A stretch of 36,001 nucleotides of DNA from an uncultured Clostridia bacterium (GTDB taxonomy: Bacteria > Bacillota > Clostridia > TANB77 > CAG-465): the NCBI GenBank assembly GCA_947624625.1, contig CANQLD010000009.1, positions 1 through 36,001 of the forward strand, given 5' to 3'. The stretch's first letter is position 1, and each line of letters begins with the position of its first letter. The notes beneath the pieces were generated by a model. That model made no database searches, was not told the DNA's origin, and saw nothing but the letters and a program-made list of their open reading frames with translations. Both the position numbers and the translations under genes were made by a program. Of this stretch, positions 16,596-26,428 are shown in pieces.

Positions 16596-17237
16596 TTATT
16601 CAATAAATATCGCTATTGCTTTTATAATTCTATCTTCCTTTTCTAAACAAGTCATAGTATAGCCAATTACTTTAATTCTACAGGACATTTGAGCAAGTAG
16701 TTTAATATCTCCTTGTAACAACTCTTTATTATACCACACACGTCTATTATTAATTTTAAAAAATCCATCAATTTTACTCTCATTATCTAATAGTTTATTA
16801 TCTAATTCATAGATTTCAATAAATCCACTTTCAATAGCTATTCTTTTATCGCTATCTCTACTTCTTTCTTTATTTAATTTTTCCACTAAATTATGATAAA
16901 AAGAGTTATTCTTCATATCAGTTATATCGTCAATGTTTATATATCTTCTTACAGTTTCAACTGTAGAACTATTAGCATATCCTACATTACCATTTAGTCC
17001 ATTTTTCTCAGCATTAGAACTTCCATATCTTTTTTGCCTATTTTTACTTCCTTCAATATTTTTAACTTTATCGTTATTACACAATTTTTCTATATATGGA
17101 TCAACAGATACCTGATTATTTGTAGTCGAACTCTTTCTTACCGAATATTCAACTACTTCTATATTAAAATCACTTTCATTAATTACGGAAAACAAGTTTC
17201 TAACAAAGCATTTATCTAAATAAATATAATATCTCAT
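16596..17237 (-). CDS. Hypothetical protein, possibly DUF6414-like
   Basis: MRYYIYLDKCFVRNLFS N-terminus and C-terminal small beta-rich region; family call tentative. Confidence 0.5.
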   Translation of the reverse strand: MRYYIYLDKCFVRNLFSVINESDFNIEVVEYSVRKSSTTNNQVSVDPYIEKLCNNDKVKNIEGSKNRQKRYGSSNAEKNGLNGNVGYANSSTVETVRRYINIDDITDMKNNSFYHNLVEKLNKERSRDSDKRIAIESGFIEIYELDNKLLDNESKIDGFFKINNRRVWYNKELLQGDIKLLAQMSCRIKVIGYTMTCLEKEDRIIKAIAIFIE

Positions 17238-17277
17238 ATTTTAGCCCTCAGTACATATATATTCTAAATTTTTATTT

Positions 17278-17859
17278 TTATTTTACACAAATATTTTCTT
17301 TTATATTGTTATATTTACTTTCTCCAATACCCGGAACTTCCATAATATCTTCTATAGTATCAAATTTACCATTTTTTTCTCTATACTCTACTATCTTTTT
17401 AGCAGTTGCTTCCCCAATTCCATTTAAAGTTTCTAACTCCGTTTCACTTGCATTATTTATATTAATTAAATCACTTGCCTCATCTTCTATATCCTTCTCT
17501 TCGACCTCTGAGTCTTTTTGTTCTACTTTAATTGGTACTTCTATTTTATCTTCGTCAACTAGTTTTTGTGCTAAATTAAGCTTAGTTATATCAGCATTAT
17601 CAGCTATTCCACCACAAATATCAAGAAGGTTATATACTCTTGAATTCTTATATAAATAGTAGACTCCTGGACTTTTAACTGCTCCAGAAACATATACGGC
17701 AATTTTATTATTTTTTTCATTTAACTCGTTATTATTTACTTTTAAGGTATTTTTTCTATCTATGTCTTGTATAATAATAGATATAACAGATAACAATATA
17801 ATTATTATACATATAATATATGATTTGTATTTGATTATTATATTTTTTATTCTATTCAT
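17278..17859 (-). CDS. comEA: ComEA-type competence protein (SLBB + helix-hairpin-helix)
   Basis: VYVSGAVKSPGVYYL...INNASETELETLNGIGEATAKKIVEYREKNGKFDTIEDIMEVPGIGESKYNNIKENI. Confidence 0.9.
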   Translation of the reverse strand: MNRIKNIIIKYKSYIICIIIILLSVISIIIQDIDRKNTLKVNNNELNEKNNKIAVYVSGAVKSPGVYYLYKNSRVYNLLDICGGIADNADITKLNLAQKLVDEDKIEVPIKVEQKDSEVEEKDIEDEASDLININNASETELETLNGIGEATAKKIVEYREKNGKFDTIEDIMEVPGIGESKYNNIKENICVK

Positions 17860-17956
17860 TTTTGTTCTCCTTTCTATTTATTTTTTTGAATATATAGTAT
17901 ATAATAGTTCTAGATATTTGATACTAAAAATGTATGACAAAAAATGAGGTGATTAA

Positions 17957-19294
17957 TTGGAAAATGTAGATACTAAATCAAAAATACCAATATACAAAAT
18001 AGTTTTAACTTTATTTTTTCTTTTGCTAATGTGTATTTCATTTAATTATTGCTTTGGTGAAATACTTGACGAAGATGAACTATATTGCAATAGTGATTTA
18101 ATAATGGATGTAGAAAGTGGTAATGTATTATATGAAAAAAATGGTTACAAAAAAGTTTACCCTGCAAGTACAACTAAAATACTTACTGCAGTTCTTGCAT
18201 TAGAAAATTTAGATTTAAACGAATCTGTTGTTGCTTCAGCACATGCTGTATATTCTACTCCTATAGGTAGCTCAGTAATATACTTGCAACCACAAGAGGT
18301 AATGAGTGTTAAAAATCTATTATATGGTTTACTTATAAAATCAGGAAATGATGTTGGAAATGTTTTAGCAGAAGCAGTAAGTGGAGATATAGATTCATTT
18401 GTTGAATTAATGAACGAAAAACTTAAAGAGTTAGGTTGCAATGATACACACTTTACAAATGCACACGGCTTTCACGACGATAATCACTATACAACTGTAT
18501 ATGATATGGCAAAACTTATGAGATATGCAATGAAAAATGATACATTTAGAGAAATCGTTGAAACTAGAGAATATACAATTCCTGCTACAAATAAAAGTGA
18601 TGAAAGAGTAATGGTTAATACTAATAAAATGTTTAACAAAGAATATACTAAAATGTATTACGAATATATACTTGGTGGTAAAACTGGCTATACAGAAGAA
18701 GCAAGAGGCACATTTATAGGATATGGAACAAAAGATGATAAAACTGTAATAGTATGTGCATTTGATGGTTCACAAAATATACGAAATGGTCTAGAAGGAC
18801 GTTTCTTAGATTCTAAAACATTATTTGAATATGCATTTGAAAACTTTAATAAATACAAAATATTTGATAAAAATAATTTAGTATATAAAGTAAAAGATGA
18901 AAACACAAGTAAAGAATTTACCCTTTTACTAGATTCTGATAAATATGCACTTTATGCTGGAGGAGATTATCATACAAATTATAGCATAAATCTTTTAGAT
19001 ACTAATTTAAACGATAAAAAACAAAATGACAAAGTTGCCTCTATTACATTATCAGCTAAAGGAAGTGCTATAGATATAACAAACGATTATGATTTAATTC
19101 TTGCTTCAGAAAAGAAATATTTTAATACAAACAATATCTTCAAATACATTGAATATATTTTAGTAATATTGCTATTTATAATACTAATTAGAGAGATTAT
19201 AAAATTAATAAAAATAAGAAAAAAGAATAAAAAATCATATAATAACTATGCAAGTCCTTCTACAAAAAGAATCAATAATGTAAGAAAAATATAA
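17957..19294 (+). CDS. D-alanyl-D-alanine carboxypeptidase (peptidase S11, DacF-like)
   Basis: SxxK in PASTTKIL, KSGNDVGN, GGKTGYTEEARG; C-terminal TM; TTG start with GAGGTGA SD. Confidence 0.9.
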   Translation: MENVDTKSKIPIYKIVLTLFFLLLMCISFNYCFGEILDEDELYCNSDLIMDVESGNVLYEKNGYKKVYPASTTKILTAVLALENLDLNESVVASAHAVYSTPIGSSVIYLQPQEVMSVKNLLYGLLIKSGNDVGNVLAEAVSGDIDSFVELMNEKLKELGCNDTHFTNAHGFHDDNHYTTVYDMAKLMRYAMKNDTFREIVETREYTIPATNKSDERVMVNTNKMFNKEYTKMYYEYILGGKTGYTEEARGTFIGYGTKDDKTVIVCAFDGSQNIRNGLEGRFLDSKTLFEYAFENFNKYKIFDKNNLVYKVKDENTSKEFTLLLDSDKYALYAGGDYHTNYSINLLDTNLNDKKQNDKVASITLSAKGSAIDITNDYDLILASEKKYFNTNNIFKYIEYILVILLFIILIREIIKLIKIRKKNKKSYNNYASPSTKRINNVRKI

Positions 19295-19298
19295 TTTT

Positions 19299-19335
19299 AT
19301 CAAGAGGATATTAAATATCCCCTTGATTTTTTATT
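19299..19335. terminator. Bidirectional rho-independent terminator
   Basis: ATCAAGAGGATATTAAATATCCCCTTGATTTTTT. Confidence 0.75.
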
Positions 19336-19341
19336 ATATAA

Positions 19342-20313
19342 TTATGTTTCAGCTTCATTATTTGAGTTTTCAGTATTTTGTGCGTCAGTAACTTCTCCAC
19401 TAAATTGTTCTTTTACAACTTTTTTAGCTTCTTCTTCATCTAGTATAAAATATGAAAGATTATCTATATATTTTGCCTCACCTGGTGCAGTTAATGATAC
19501 TATATTTGATACATCTATTTTTGAAGCATCAGTTGCATACTTTAATGCTTCTCTTACTGTAACATTTGTATCTGTATTTTCTAATGCAATTTTTATTAAA
19601 TCAGGATATTTGGTAATATTTGATGGAGATAGAGCAGTTGATATAAATGCTTTTATAAATGTTTGCTGAACTTTTGTCCTATCTAAATCTCCCATCCTAT
19701 AACCTACAGTCATATCATTGTTATGTCTAAATCTAACAAACATTTCTGCTTGTTTTCCATTTAAAGTTTGTACACCTGGCTTTAAATCAATATGTAAATC
19801 TTGTGAAGGGTCATCATACTTCATCCTCATAGGTACTTCTACCTCAACACCACCAACTGCGTCAACTATTTCGTGTACAAGTTTTGTATCGAAAAATAAA
19901 TAGTAATCAATTTTTACATCTAATAATTCTTGTATTTCTTCTACTAGAGGAACTACATTTTCTCCTCTATAAATTCCATTTATTTTATTACCATAGCAAT
20001 AATCATTTACAACATAGGTATCTCTTGGAATAGACATCATTGCAATTCTTCCTGTTTCTACATTATATTTTATATATAGTATAGTATCAGTTAAATTTTC
20101 ATTTGTACCACATACTAAGGCATTTATTATACTTTTCTTTTTTACAACGGTATCCGATTTTGTACCATCTGCATTTAGTACTTCTTCATCTTCACCAATA
20201 GCATAGTTTACTGAGTATAACCCACCCCATAAAATAGCACTAATTACAGTTATAATTACAAAAAGCATTGTAAACTTTTGAAATATATTCTTTTTATTCT
20301 TTACCTTTTTCAT
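19342..20313 (-). CDS. LytR-CpsA-Psr (LCP) family protein
   Basis: MMSIPRDTYVV, DTKLVHEIVDAVGGVEVEVPM, FVRFRHNNDMTVGYRMGDLDRTKVQQ. Confidence 0.9.
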   Translation of the reverse strand: MKKVKNKKNIFQKFTMLFVIITVISAILWGGLYSVNYAIGEDEEVLNADGTKSDTVVKKKSIINALVCGTNENLTDTILYIKYNVETGRIAMMSIPRDTYVVNDYCYGNKINGIYRGENVVPLVEEIQELLDVKIDYYLFFDTKLVHEIVDAVGGVEVEVPMRMKYDDPSQDLHIDLKPGVQTLNGKQAEMFVRFRHNNDMTVGYRMGDLDRTKVQQTFIKAFISTALSPSNITKYPDLIKIALENTDTNVTVREALKYATDASKIDVSNIVSLTAPGEAKYIDNLSYFILDEEEAKKVVKEQFSGEVTDAQNTENSNNEAET

Positions 20314-20352
20314 ATTATCCTTTCTAATATATACTTAAATTTTATATCTTAA

Positions 20353-20988
20353 TTATATTTTTAATGTTGAAGTAAGTATAGCAACTAAGAAGTTATTTGA
20401 ATATAACATCTTAGTAACAACTGTGCCATTTATAAAATCAACAATTGAATTCATAAATGGGATAGGTGCTAAGAAATACACAACTGCAAGTAAAATATAT
20501 ATACTTAATAATGACCTTAAAATACCTGCTGCAATACCAGCTATTTTATTAATTGAACTAAGTCCTGGTATATTAAATACTAAATTAAGTACAAGTTGCA
20601 AAATATAGCAAATAATAAATACAATAATAACTATTAAAACAAAACTTAGTCCTTTTAAAATAAACATAGTAACAGCTTTAGAAGCTTGTTCCATTGAAAT
20701 GGCCTCTTTATCTTTTCCTACTATTGAATTTAAGATACTGTCATATATAGTATTTTCACTTTTTTCATTATTATCAATGTTTATATTGTTTTTTACAGTT
20801 TCTTCAATTATAGTTCCAAGTCCAGTATCTTTATATAGCATATCTGCAATAGGAGCTTGCAAAAAGAACGCAAGCACAATTGACAAAACCACACTTATAA
20901 GGCTTACTGCTATCCCAATAATACCTTTTCTAAATCCTAAGAAAGCACCTGCAAGTATAAATAGCACTATAATTATATCTAAAATCAA
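20353..20988 (-). CDS. CvpA family membrane protein
   Basis: LILDIIIVLFILAGAFLGFRKGIIGIAVSLISVVLSIVLAF; probable TTG start at 20988 with GGGGG SD; ORF track extends to 21015. Confidence 0.8.
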   Translation of the reverse strand: MILDIIIVLFILAGAFLGFRKGIIGIAVSLISVVLSIVLAFFLQAPIADMLYKDTGLGTIIEETVKNNINIDNNEKSENTIYDSILNSIVGKDKEAISMEQASKAVTMFILKGLSFVLIVIIVFIICYILQLVLNLVFNIPGLSSINKIAGIAAGILRSLLSIYILLAVVYFLAPIPFMNSIVDFINGTVVTKMLYSNNFLVAILTSTLKI

Positions 20989-21001
20989 TTTAATTCCCCC
21001 T

Positions 21002-22438
21002 TTATATATTAACAAAGTATATTTTATTTGAATAAATTAGAGCTACACATTTTTCATTATTAAATATAACTATATCTTTTGGTGGTAAAGTTATATCTAT
21101 ATTTTTTAATTCTACTCCCCATTTATTAATAACTTGCAATTTATCTTGATAAATAAAATAGTTTAAATATCCTGAGCTTTTAAACATTTTAGGCGAATTA
21201 ACTACATTTGTTTGTGATATATTTGTACTATCAAGTCTTAACGTATTTATCATATAATCTTGCACTTCTTTACCTAGATTTTTCTCAACCAATATATAGT
21301 AGTTTTTTGAAAGTGAAGCAAATAATACTTGAGAACTTTCAAAATCTTTTACATCTGAAACATTTCCTGTGCTTAAATTACAATTTACTATTTTGTTATC
21401 TAACAGTAAAATTGCATTTTGGTTTTGTACTACACAATCATATACTAAACTATTATCAAATTTTGCAACTTCATTTATATTGTTTTCGTTTTTTGTACCA
21501 TCAACTATACTTAATGTTGTTCCAATATTAAATGAAGATGAGTTTGATGTTATAAGCAATAGCTTATCTGAGCCGCTAATGAATTTTATATCTAATATTG
21601 ACGTTTCGTTTAAATATGTATTGTATAATAATTTACCACTTTTAGAATAAACACCTATTACTTTTTTATAACCACTAGTAGAATATTCTACGGCAAAATC
21701 TCCATTATCAGATATATATACATATGATATACTTCCATCTATTTTTTTAGTTAACAATTCTTTTTTATTTTGAAATAAATATACTGTTCCATTAGTTTTA
21801 TTTACAACGATTAAGTAGTTTTTATTTACATATATACTTGGAGTAAATAGTTCTTGAAGCTCATATTCCCAAGTTTTTCTTAAACTGCTATTATATGTAG
21901 TAAGTTTTCTATTATTATATATAAGTAATTCATTACAATAATTTAAATATACATCTTCTTCTGTTGAAGTGATGTCTATCTTTCTTTTTTCGTCTACTTG
22001 TTCATTTTTATATATACTTATACCAATAATAGGTCCGTATGCAAAAAATATATATGTCAAAATCAGTAAACATACTATTAATATAGCAAAGACACGTCTT
22101 CTTCTAGCTCTTCTTTTTAAAAGTTTTTCTTTTTCTATATCTAGCAACTCATTATGTACTTCTACTAAAGTTTTACCTATTCTTTCTTGTCTAATTTCTT
22201 CCTCTTTGTCCTTGTAATTATTAACAATATCTATACCTCTAGATAAACTTTCATCAGTTATCTCTTTTTTGGTATTTCCTTTTCTTCTATTTTTACTATT
22301 ATTACTTTTGGCTTTTTTACTTATATTTTTTACATCTTGATTAGTTTTTCCTTTTCCTAATTTTTTTAATTTTAGTTTTTTTAGCTTTTTCAATGGTTTT
22401 TTATTTATAGAAACAGTAACTTTATACCCTTTTCTCAT
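21002..22438 (-). CDS. DUF5711-like membrane-anchored beta-propeller protein with Lys-rich cytoplasmic N-terminus
   Basis: Lys/Asn-rich N-terminus, TM (VFAILIVCLLILTYIFFAYGPIIG), repeat-rich beta C-terminal region; family name tentative. Confidence 0.65.
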   Translation of the reverse strand: MRKGYKVTVSINKKPLKKLKKLKLKKLGKGKTNQDVKNISKKAKSNNSKNRRKGNTKKEITDESLSRGIDIVNNYKDKEEEIRQERIGKTLVEVHNELLDIEKEKLLKRRARRRRVFAILIVCLLILTYIFFAYGPIIGISIYKNEQVDEKRKIDITSTEEDVYLNYCNELLIYNNRKLTTYNSSLRKTWEYELQELFTPSIYVNKNYLIVVNKTNGTVYLFQNKKELLTKKIDGSISYVYISDNGDFAVEYSTSGYKKVIGVYSKSGKLLYNTYLNETSILDIKFISGSDKLLLITSNSSSFNIGTTLSIVDGTKNENNINEVAKFDNSLVYDCVVQNQNAILLLDNKIVNCNLSTGNVSDVKDFESSQVLFASLSKNYYILVEKNLGKEVQDYMINTLRLDSTNISQTNVVNSPKMFKSSGYLNYFIYQDKLQVINKWGVELKNIDITLPPKDIVIFNNEKCVALIYSNKIYFVNI

Positions 22439-23675
22439 AAAAACTCTCCCATTTCTTAGGTTTAAAATACTTTTTATCTTTTATTTTATCAGGCAAATAC
22501 TGTTGTTCTACCTCTGCATTTGGAAAGTCGTGTGGATATTTATAGCCTTGTCCATACCCAAACTTCTCCATACCTTGAGCTACATTATTTCTAATATGCA
22601 TAGGTACTTCTCCAACATCAATGTTTTTTATATCTTCCATAGCTTCATTTATACCTAAATATGCAGTATTTGACTTTTTGCTTAATGCCACTACAAGAGC
22701 TGCGTGTGCTAAAGGAATTCTTGCTTCTGGCATACCCACTTGGTGTACTGCGTTCATAGCTGCAACTGCGACTTGAAGAGCTTCGTTATTTGCAAGTCCT
22801 ACATCTTCTGAAGCTTGTATAACTATTCTTCTTGCTATAAACATAGGGTCTTCTCCGCCTTCTAACATCCTTGCTAAATAATGCAAAGTAGCATCAGGGT
22901 CTGAACCTCTCATTGATTTTATAAATGCAGAAATAACATCATAATGCGAATCGTCTGTTTTATCATATATACTTTTCTTTTGCTGAATACAATCAAGTAT
23001 TATATTTTTATCAATTACAATTTTTCCATCTTCGCCTACATCTGTTGTTAAAACAGCTAGTTCTAAAGCATTTAAAACTGTTCTTACATCACCATTTGAA
23101 AGTACTGCAAGAGTTTCTATTACCTCATCTTTTACATCTAAATTATAGTTTCCTAATCCTTTTTCTTTATTATTAATTGTACTTAAAATTATGTTTTTTA
23201 TATCTGATTTGTTTAGTTCCTTAAATTTAAATACAGTTGACCTTGATATTAAGGCTTTATTTACAGAAAAATATGGATTTTCTGTAGTAGCTCCTATTAA
23301 TATAACAGTACCTTTTTCAACGTGTGGAAGCAATGCATCTTGTTGTAATTTATTAAATCTATGTATTTCGTCTATAAACAGTATTACTTTCCCTGTTGGA
23401 TTTTCAAAAACATTTCCTGCGTCTTTAACTACATCTTTTATATCTGATACACCTGCAGTTGTAGCATTTAATGTAACAAATTTATTTTTAGTAGTCTTTG
23501 CAATTACTCTTGCAAGTGATGTTTTTCCACATCCTGGTGGGCCCCAAAAGATTGCTGATGTTAACTTATCCGCTTTTATTAATCTATATAACAATTTATC
23601 TTTTCCAACTATATCTTCTTGACCAAAAAATTCTTCTAAAGTTTCTGGTTTCATCCTATAAGCAAGTGGTTCCAT
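22422..23675 (-). CDS. rarA: Replication-associated recombination protein A (AAA+ ATPase)
   Basis: MKPETLEEFFGQEDIVG, Walker A GPPGCGKTSLAR, Walker B FIDEIHRFNKLQQDALLPHVEKG, GATTENPYFSVNKALISRS. Confidence 0.95.
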   Translation of the reverse strand: MEPLAYRMKPETLEEFFGQEDIVGKDKLLYRLIKADKLTSAIFWGPPGCGKTSLARVIAKTTKNKFVTLNATTAGVSDIKDVVKDAGNVFENPTGKVILFIDEIHRFNKLQQDALLPHVEKGTVILIGATTENPYFSVNKALISRSTVFKFKELNKSDIKNIILSTINNKEKGLGNYNLDVKDEVIETLAVLSNGDVRTVLNALELAVLTTDVGEDGKIVIDKNIILDCIQQKKSIYDKTDDSHYDVISAFIKSMRGSDPDATLHYLARMLEGGEDPMFIARRIVIQASEDVGLANNEALQVAVAAMNAVHQVGMPEARIPLAHAALVVALSKKSNTAYLGINEAMEDIKNIDVGEVPMHIRNNVAQGMEKFGYGQGYKYPHDFPNAEVEQQYLPDKIKDKKYFKPKKWESFYEKRV

Positions 23676-23905
23676 ATAATCACCTTTTTAAATTATACTT
23701 TTGCAATTTTATTATACCATTTAGACAAAAAAATGTAAAGAAAAATAACTACTGTTGGTTATTTTGAAAAAAAAGATAATTTAATAAAGAAAAAAATTAA
23801 ATTTGTATCAATTATGGTACAAATCTAATTTTTTCTAATACTTTACTAACTTACTAGTTCTCCTCTTATTACATTTGAACTTTTTGATTTTGTTTTTTAC
23901 ATTTC

Positions 23906-23967
23906 GTCAAAAATTGCACAACACATTACTAAAAATTTGCACAGTAAAAATGTCAAAAATTGCACAA
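23906..23967. repeat. Tandem 16-bp direct repeats (two exact, one degenerate), possible IS21-type end remnant
   Basis: GTCAAAAATTGCACAA at 23906-23921 and 23952-23967, with AAAAATTTGCACAG at 23931-23944 between. Confidence 0.55.
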
Positions 23968-24113
23968 TAAATATTGAAAATAATATAAAAAATATGATGC
24001 AGTTATAAAAAGAATAGATGGAATTTATGTACTATCAATTACAGCTTTAAAACCATAACTAGGATGATAACATATGGAAAAAAATCTTAAAATAATAAAA
24101 TGTATAAAAGTAC

Positions 24114-24144
24114 AAAAAAACGACTAATTTTTAGCCGTTTTTTT
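24114..24144 (-). terminator. Rho-independent terminator for the 131-aa orphan gene
   Basis: AACGACTAATTTTTAGCCGTT flanked by A7/T7 tracts (one internal mismatch). Confidence 0.65.
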
Positions 24145-24189
24145 GTTGATTTTAAGGGAGCTTTTTATTACCCTTATTTTCATACTTGA

Positions 24190-24585
24190 TTAGTCGTCAT
24201 CTTCCATACAGAAGTCGTTGTCGTCAGAATCGTCAGGTTTGTTGCTTTCAAACCTTTCGTTAAAATTTGCCAAAGCTCTTTCGTACTCAGCCTTCACGAC
24301 TCTAAAAGCCTTTAACTCTTCGATAGCACAGAAGTTAGGATTATTAATCTTAGATTCTGCAACTCTTACGGCAAGTTGTTCGGCCATGCTGTCGTAATCG
24401 CTTTTTATACTCTTAAGCCTTTCCCGTGCTTCCGACTTTTCACCATAGTATTCCATTTTGTCGGAAACCTTGTTTACAAAATCGTCAAAACCCTTTTCTA
24501 CCTTGGGAGCATACTTCTCAATTACTCCCTTCGTGCCTTTAGCACAATCTTTTGCGACTTCCTTAACCACATCAAAAGTGCTCAT
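24190..24585 (-). CDS. Orphan hypothetical protein (131 aa), helical with acidic C-terminus, atypical codon usage
   Basis: SD AAAGGAGG; strong promoter; AAG/GCC/TCG/CGG/GAC-rich codons against an AAA/GAT-dominated background; tail DDSDDNDFCMEDDD. Confidence 0.65.
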   Translation of the reverse strand: MSTFDVVKEVAKDCAKGTKGVIEKYAPKVEKGFDDFVNKVSDKMEYYGEKSEARERLKSIKSDYDSMAEQLAVRVAESKINNPNFCAIEELKAFRVVKAEYERALANFNERFESNKPDDSDDNDFCMEDDD

Positions 24586-24641
24586 TTCTTTTTCCTCCTT
24601 TAAATTATTATTAGATATTTGATTTATTAAAAATCAACATA

Positions 24642-24670
24642 ATTATACAACAATTTATTGTATTTGTCAA
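24642..24670 (-). promoter_or_regulatory. Sigma-A promoter with flanking 13-bp direct repeats
   Basis: Minus strand TTGACA - 17 nt - TATAAT, perfect consensus; ATAATTATGTTGA repeated at 24634-24646 and 24667-24679. Confidence 0.8.
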
Positions 24671-24697
24671 CATAATTATCCTTTTAAAGCAGGAGGA

Positions 24698-25609
24698 TTA
24701 TTCAAATTTTGAAATTATATTTTCTTTACTTAGTCCAAATAATTTATATAATTCTTTGAAATTGCCTGATTTTCCAAATCTATCTTCTATTCCTATTTTT
24801 ACAAGTTTTTTAGGATATTCCTCGCAAAGCACATTAGAAACAATACTTCCTATTCCACCTATTACACTATGGTCCTCTATAGATACAAGTATATCTGTTT
24901 CTTTTGCACAATTTATTATAGTATCTCTATCAACTGGCTTTATACTGTATAAATCTACGACTCTTACATCCTTTCCTTGTTTTGCTAATTCTTCTTTTGC
25001 CTCTAGAGCAATACTTACTGTCATACCTGTTGCAAATATAGTACCAAACTTACCATTGCCAAAAACATTACTTCCGCCAAGTTTAAACTCACTATTTTCA
25101 TCATATATTGTAGGTGTTTCACTTCTTCCAAGTCTAATGTACTTTGGCCCACTTTCATTTAAACACATTTTAAGTATTTTTTTTGTGCTTATATCGTCAG
25201 CAGGACTAAATACTTTCATAGTTGGTATTACATTCATTAAAGCTATATCTTCTATACACTGATGTGTTGGACCATCTTCTCCAACTGCAATTCCTGCGTG
25301 TGTAGCACATAGGTTTATATTAACGTGTGAATACGCAGCAGTATTTCTAATTTGTTCATAAGCTCTTCCTGCCATAAACATTGCAAAAGTAGAAGCAAAT
25401 ACTTTCTTTCCACTTAATGCCATACCACAAGCAGTTCCTACCATATCTTGCTCAGATATACCTATATCAAAATGTCTATCTGGAAACTCTTGTCTAAACA
25501 TATTTGTACAAGTTGCCATTGCTAAATCTGCATCAAATACTACTATATTACTATCTTTTTTTCCTTCTTCTACTAAAAACTCACCATATGCTTTTCTAGT
25601 TGATTTCAT
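24698..25609 (-). CDS. Transketolase, C-terminal subunit
   Basis: MKSTRKAYGEFLVEEGKKDSNIVVFDADLAMAT..RHFDIGISEQDMVGTACGMALSGKKVFASTFAMF; ATG at 25609. Confidence 0.92.
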   Translation of the reverse strand: MKSTRKAYGEFLVEEGKKDSNIVVFDADLAMATCTNMFRQEFPDRHFDIGISEQDMVGTACGMALSGKKVFASTFAMFMAGRAYEQIRNTAAYSHVNINLCATHAGIAVGEDGPTHQCIEDIALMNVIPTMKVFSPADDISTKKILKMCLNESGPKYIRLGRSETPTIYDENSEFKLGGSNVFGNGKFGTIFATGMTVSIALEAKEELAKQGKDVRVVDLYSIKPVDRDTIINCAKETDILVSIEDHSVIGGIGSIVSNVLCEEYPKKLVKIGIEDRFGKSGNFKELYKLFGLSKENIISKFE

Positions 25610-25610
25610 A

Positions 25611-26418
25611 TTAAGTTTCCTCCAATTCTTCCATAGCTTGTTTAAACTCATCATCATTTAAACTTTTTCCGTGCCAAGCAACTTGATTTTCCATAAATGA
25701 AATTCCTTTACCTTTTATTGTATTTGCTATTATACAACTTGGCAGATTTGATTCTTTAGCATTTGCTACTGCCTTTTCTATTTCGTTAAAATTGTGGCCA
25801 TCAATTTCTTGAGTATAAAGGCCAAAACTTTCAATTTTCTTTTTTAAATCTCTATGTGATTTTATATCTTCAACTCTTCCGTCAATTTGCAAATTATTTT
25901 TGTCAATAAACAGTATAACATTTGAAAGTTTAAATTTATTCATTGTCATTAATGCCTCATAAAATTGTCCTTCTTCTATCTCTCCATCTCCAACTAAACA
26001 GTACACATACCCATCTTCATTAGATATTTTTTTTGCAAGTCCCATACCATTTGCAATAGATAGACCTTGTCCGAAGTGAGCCACTTGAAGAATCTATTCC
26101 TTTTATTTTGTTTGTTGGATGTCCTTCAAGATAACTGTCTACTTTTCTTAATGTTATTAAATCTTCTTTTGGAATATATCCCACACTAGAAAGTACTGCA
26201 TAATATGCAGGTGCTGCGTGACCTTTTGATAAAATAAACTTATCTATTCTTTCATCTTTTTTGCAATCTATATCCATAATACTATGATACAAGCAAACAA
26301 GTATTTCAACACAAGAAAGACTGCCACCCGGATGACCTGATTTTGCGTTATATATCATTTTTACAATATCTTTTCTTGCTTCATTTGCTATTTTAGCTAA
26401 ATCTTTAGTATCTTTCAT
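25611..26418 (-). pseudogene. Transketolase, N-terminal subunit, interrupted by a +1 nt insertion
   Basis: ORFs 26020-26469 (KSGHPGGSLSCVEILV...LSKGHAAPAYYAVL...GHPTNKIKGIDSSSGSL) and 25611-26084 (GQGLSIANGMGLAKK...YCLVGDGEIEEGQFYEAL) are consecutive parts of one gene. CTTCGGACAAGG contains one extra base relative to the expected SLGQGL coding (CTTGGACAAGGT). Confidence 0.85.
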
Positions 26419-26428
26419 AAACACCCTC

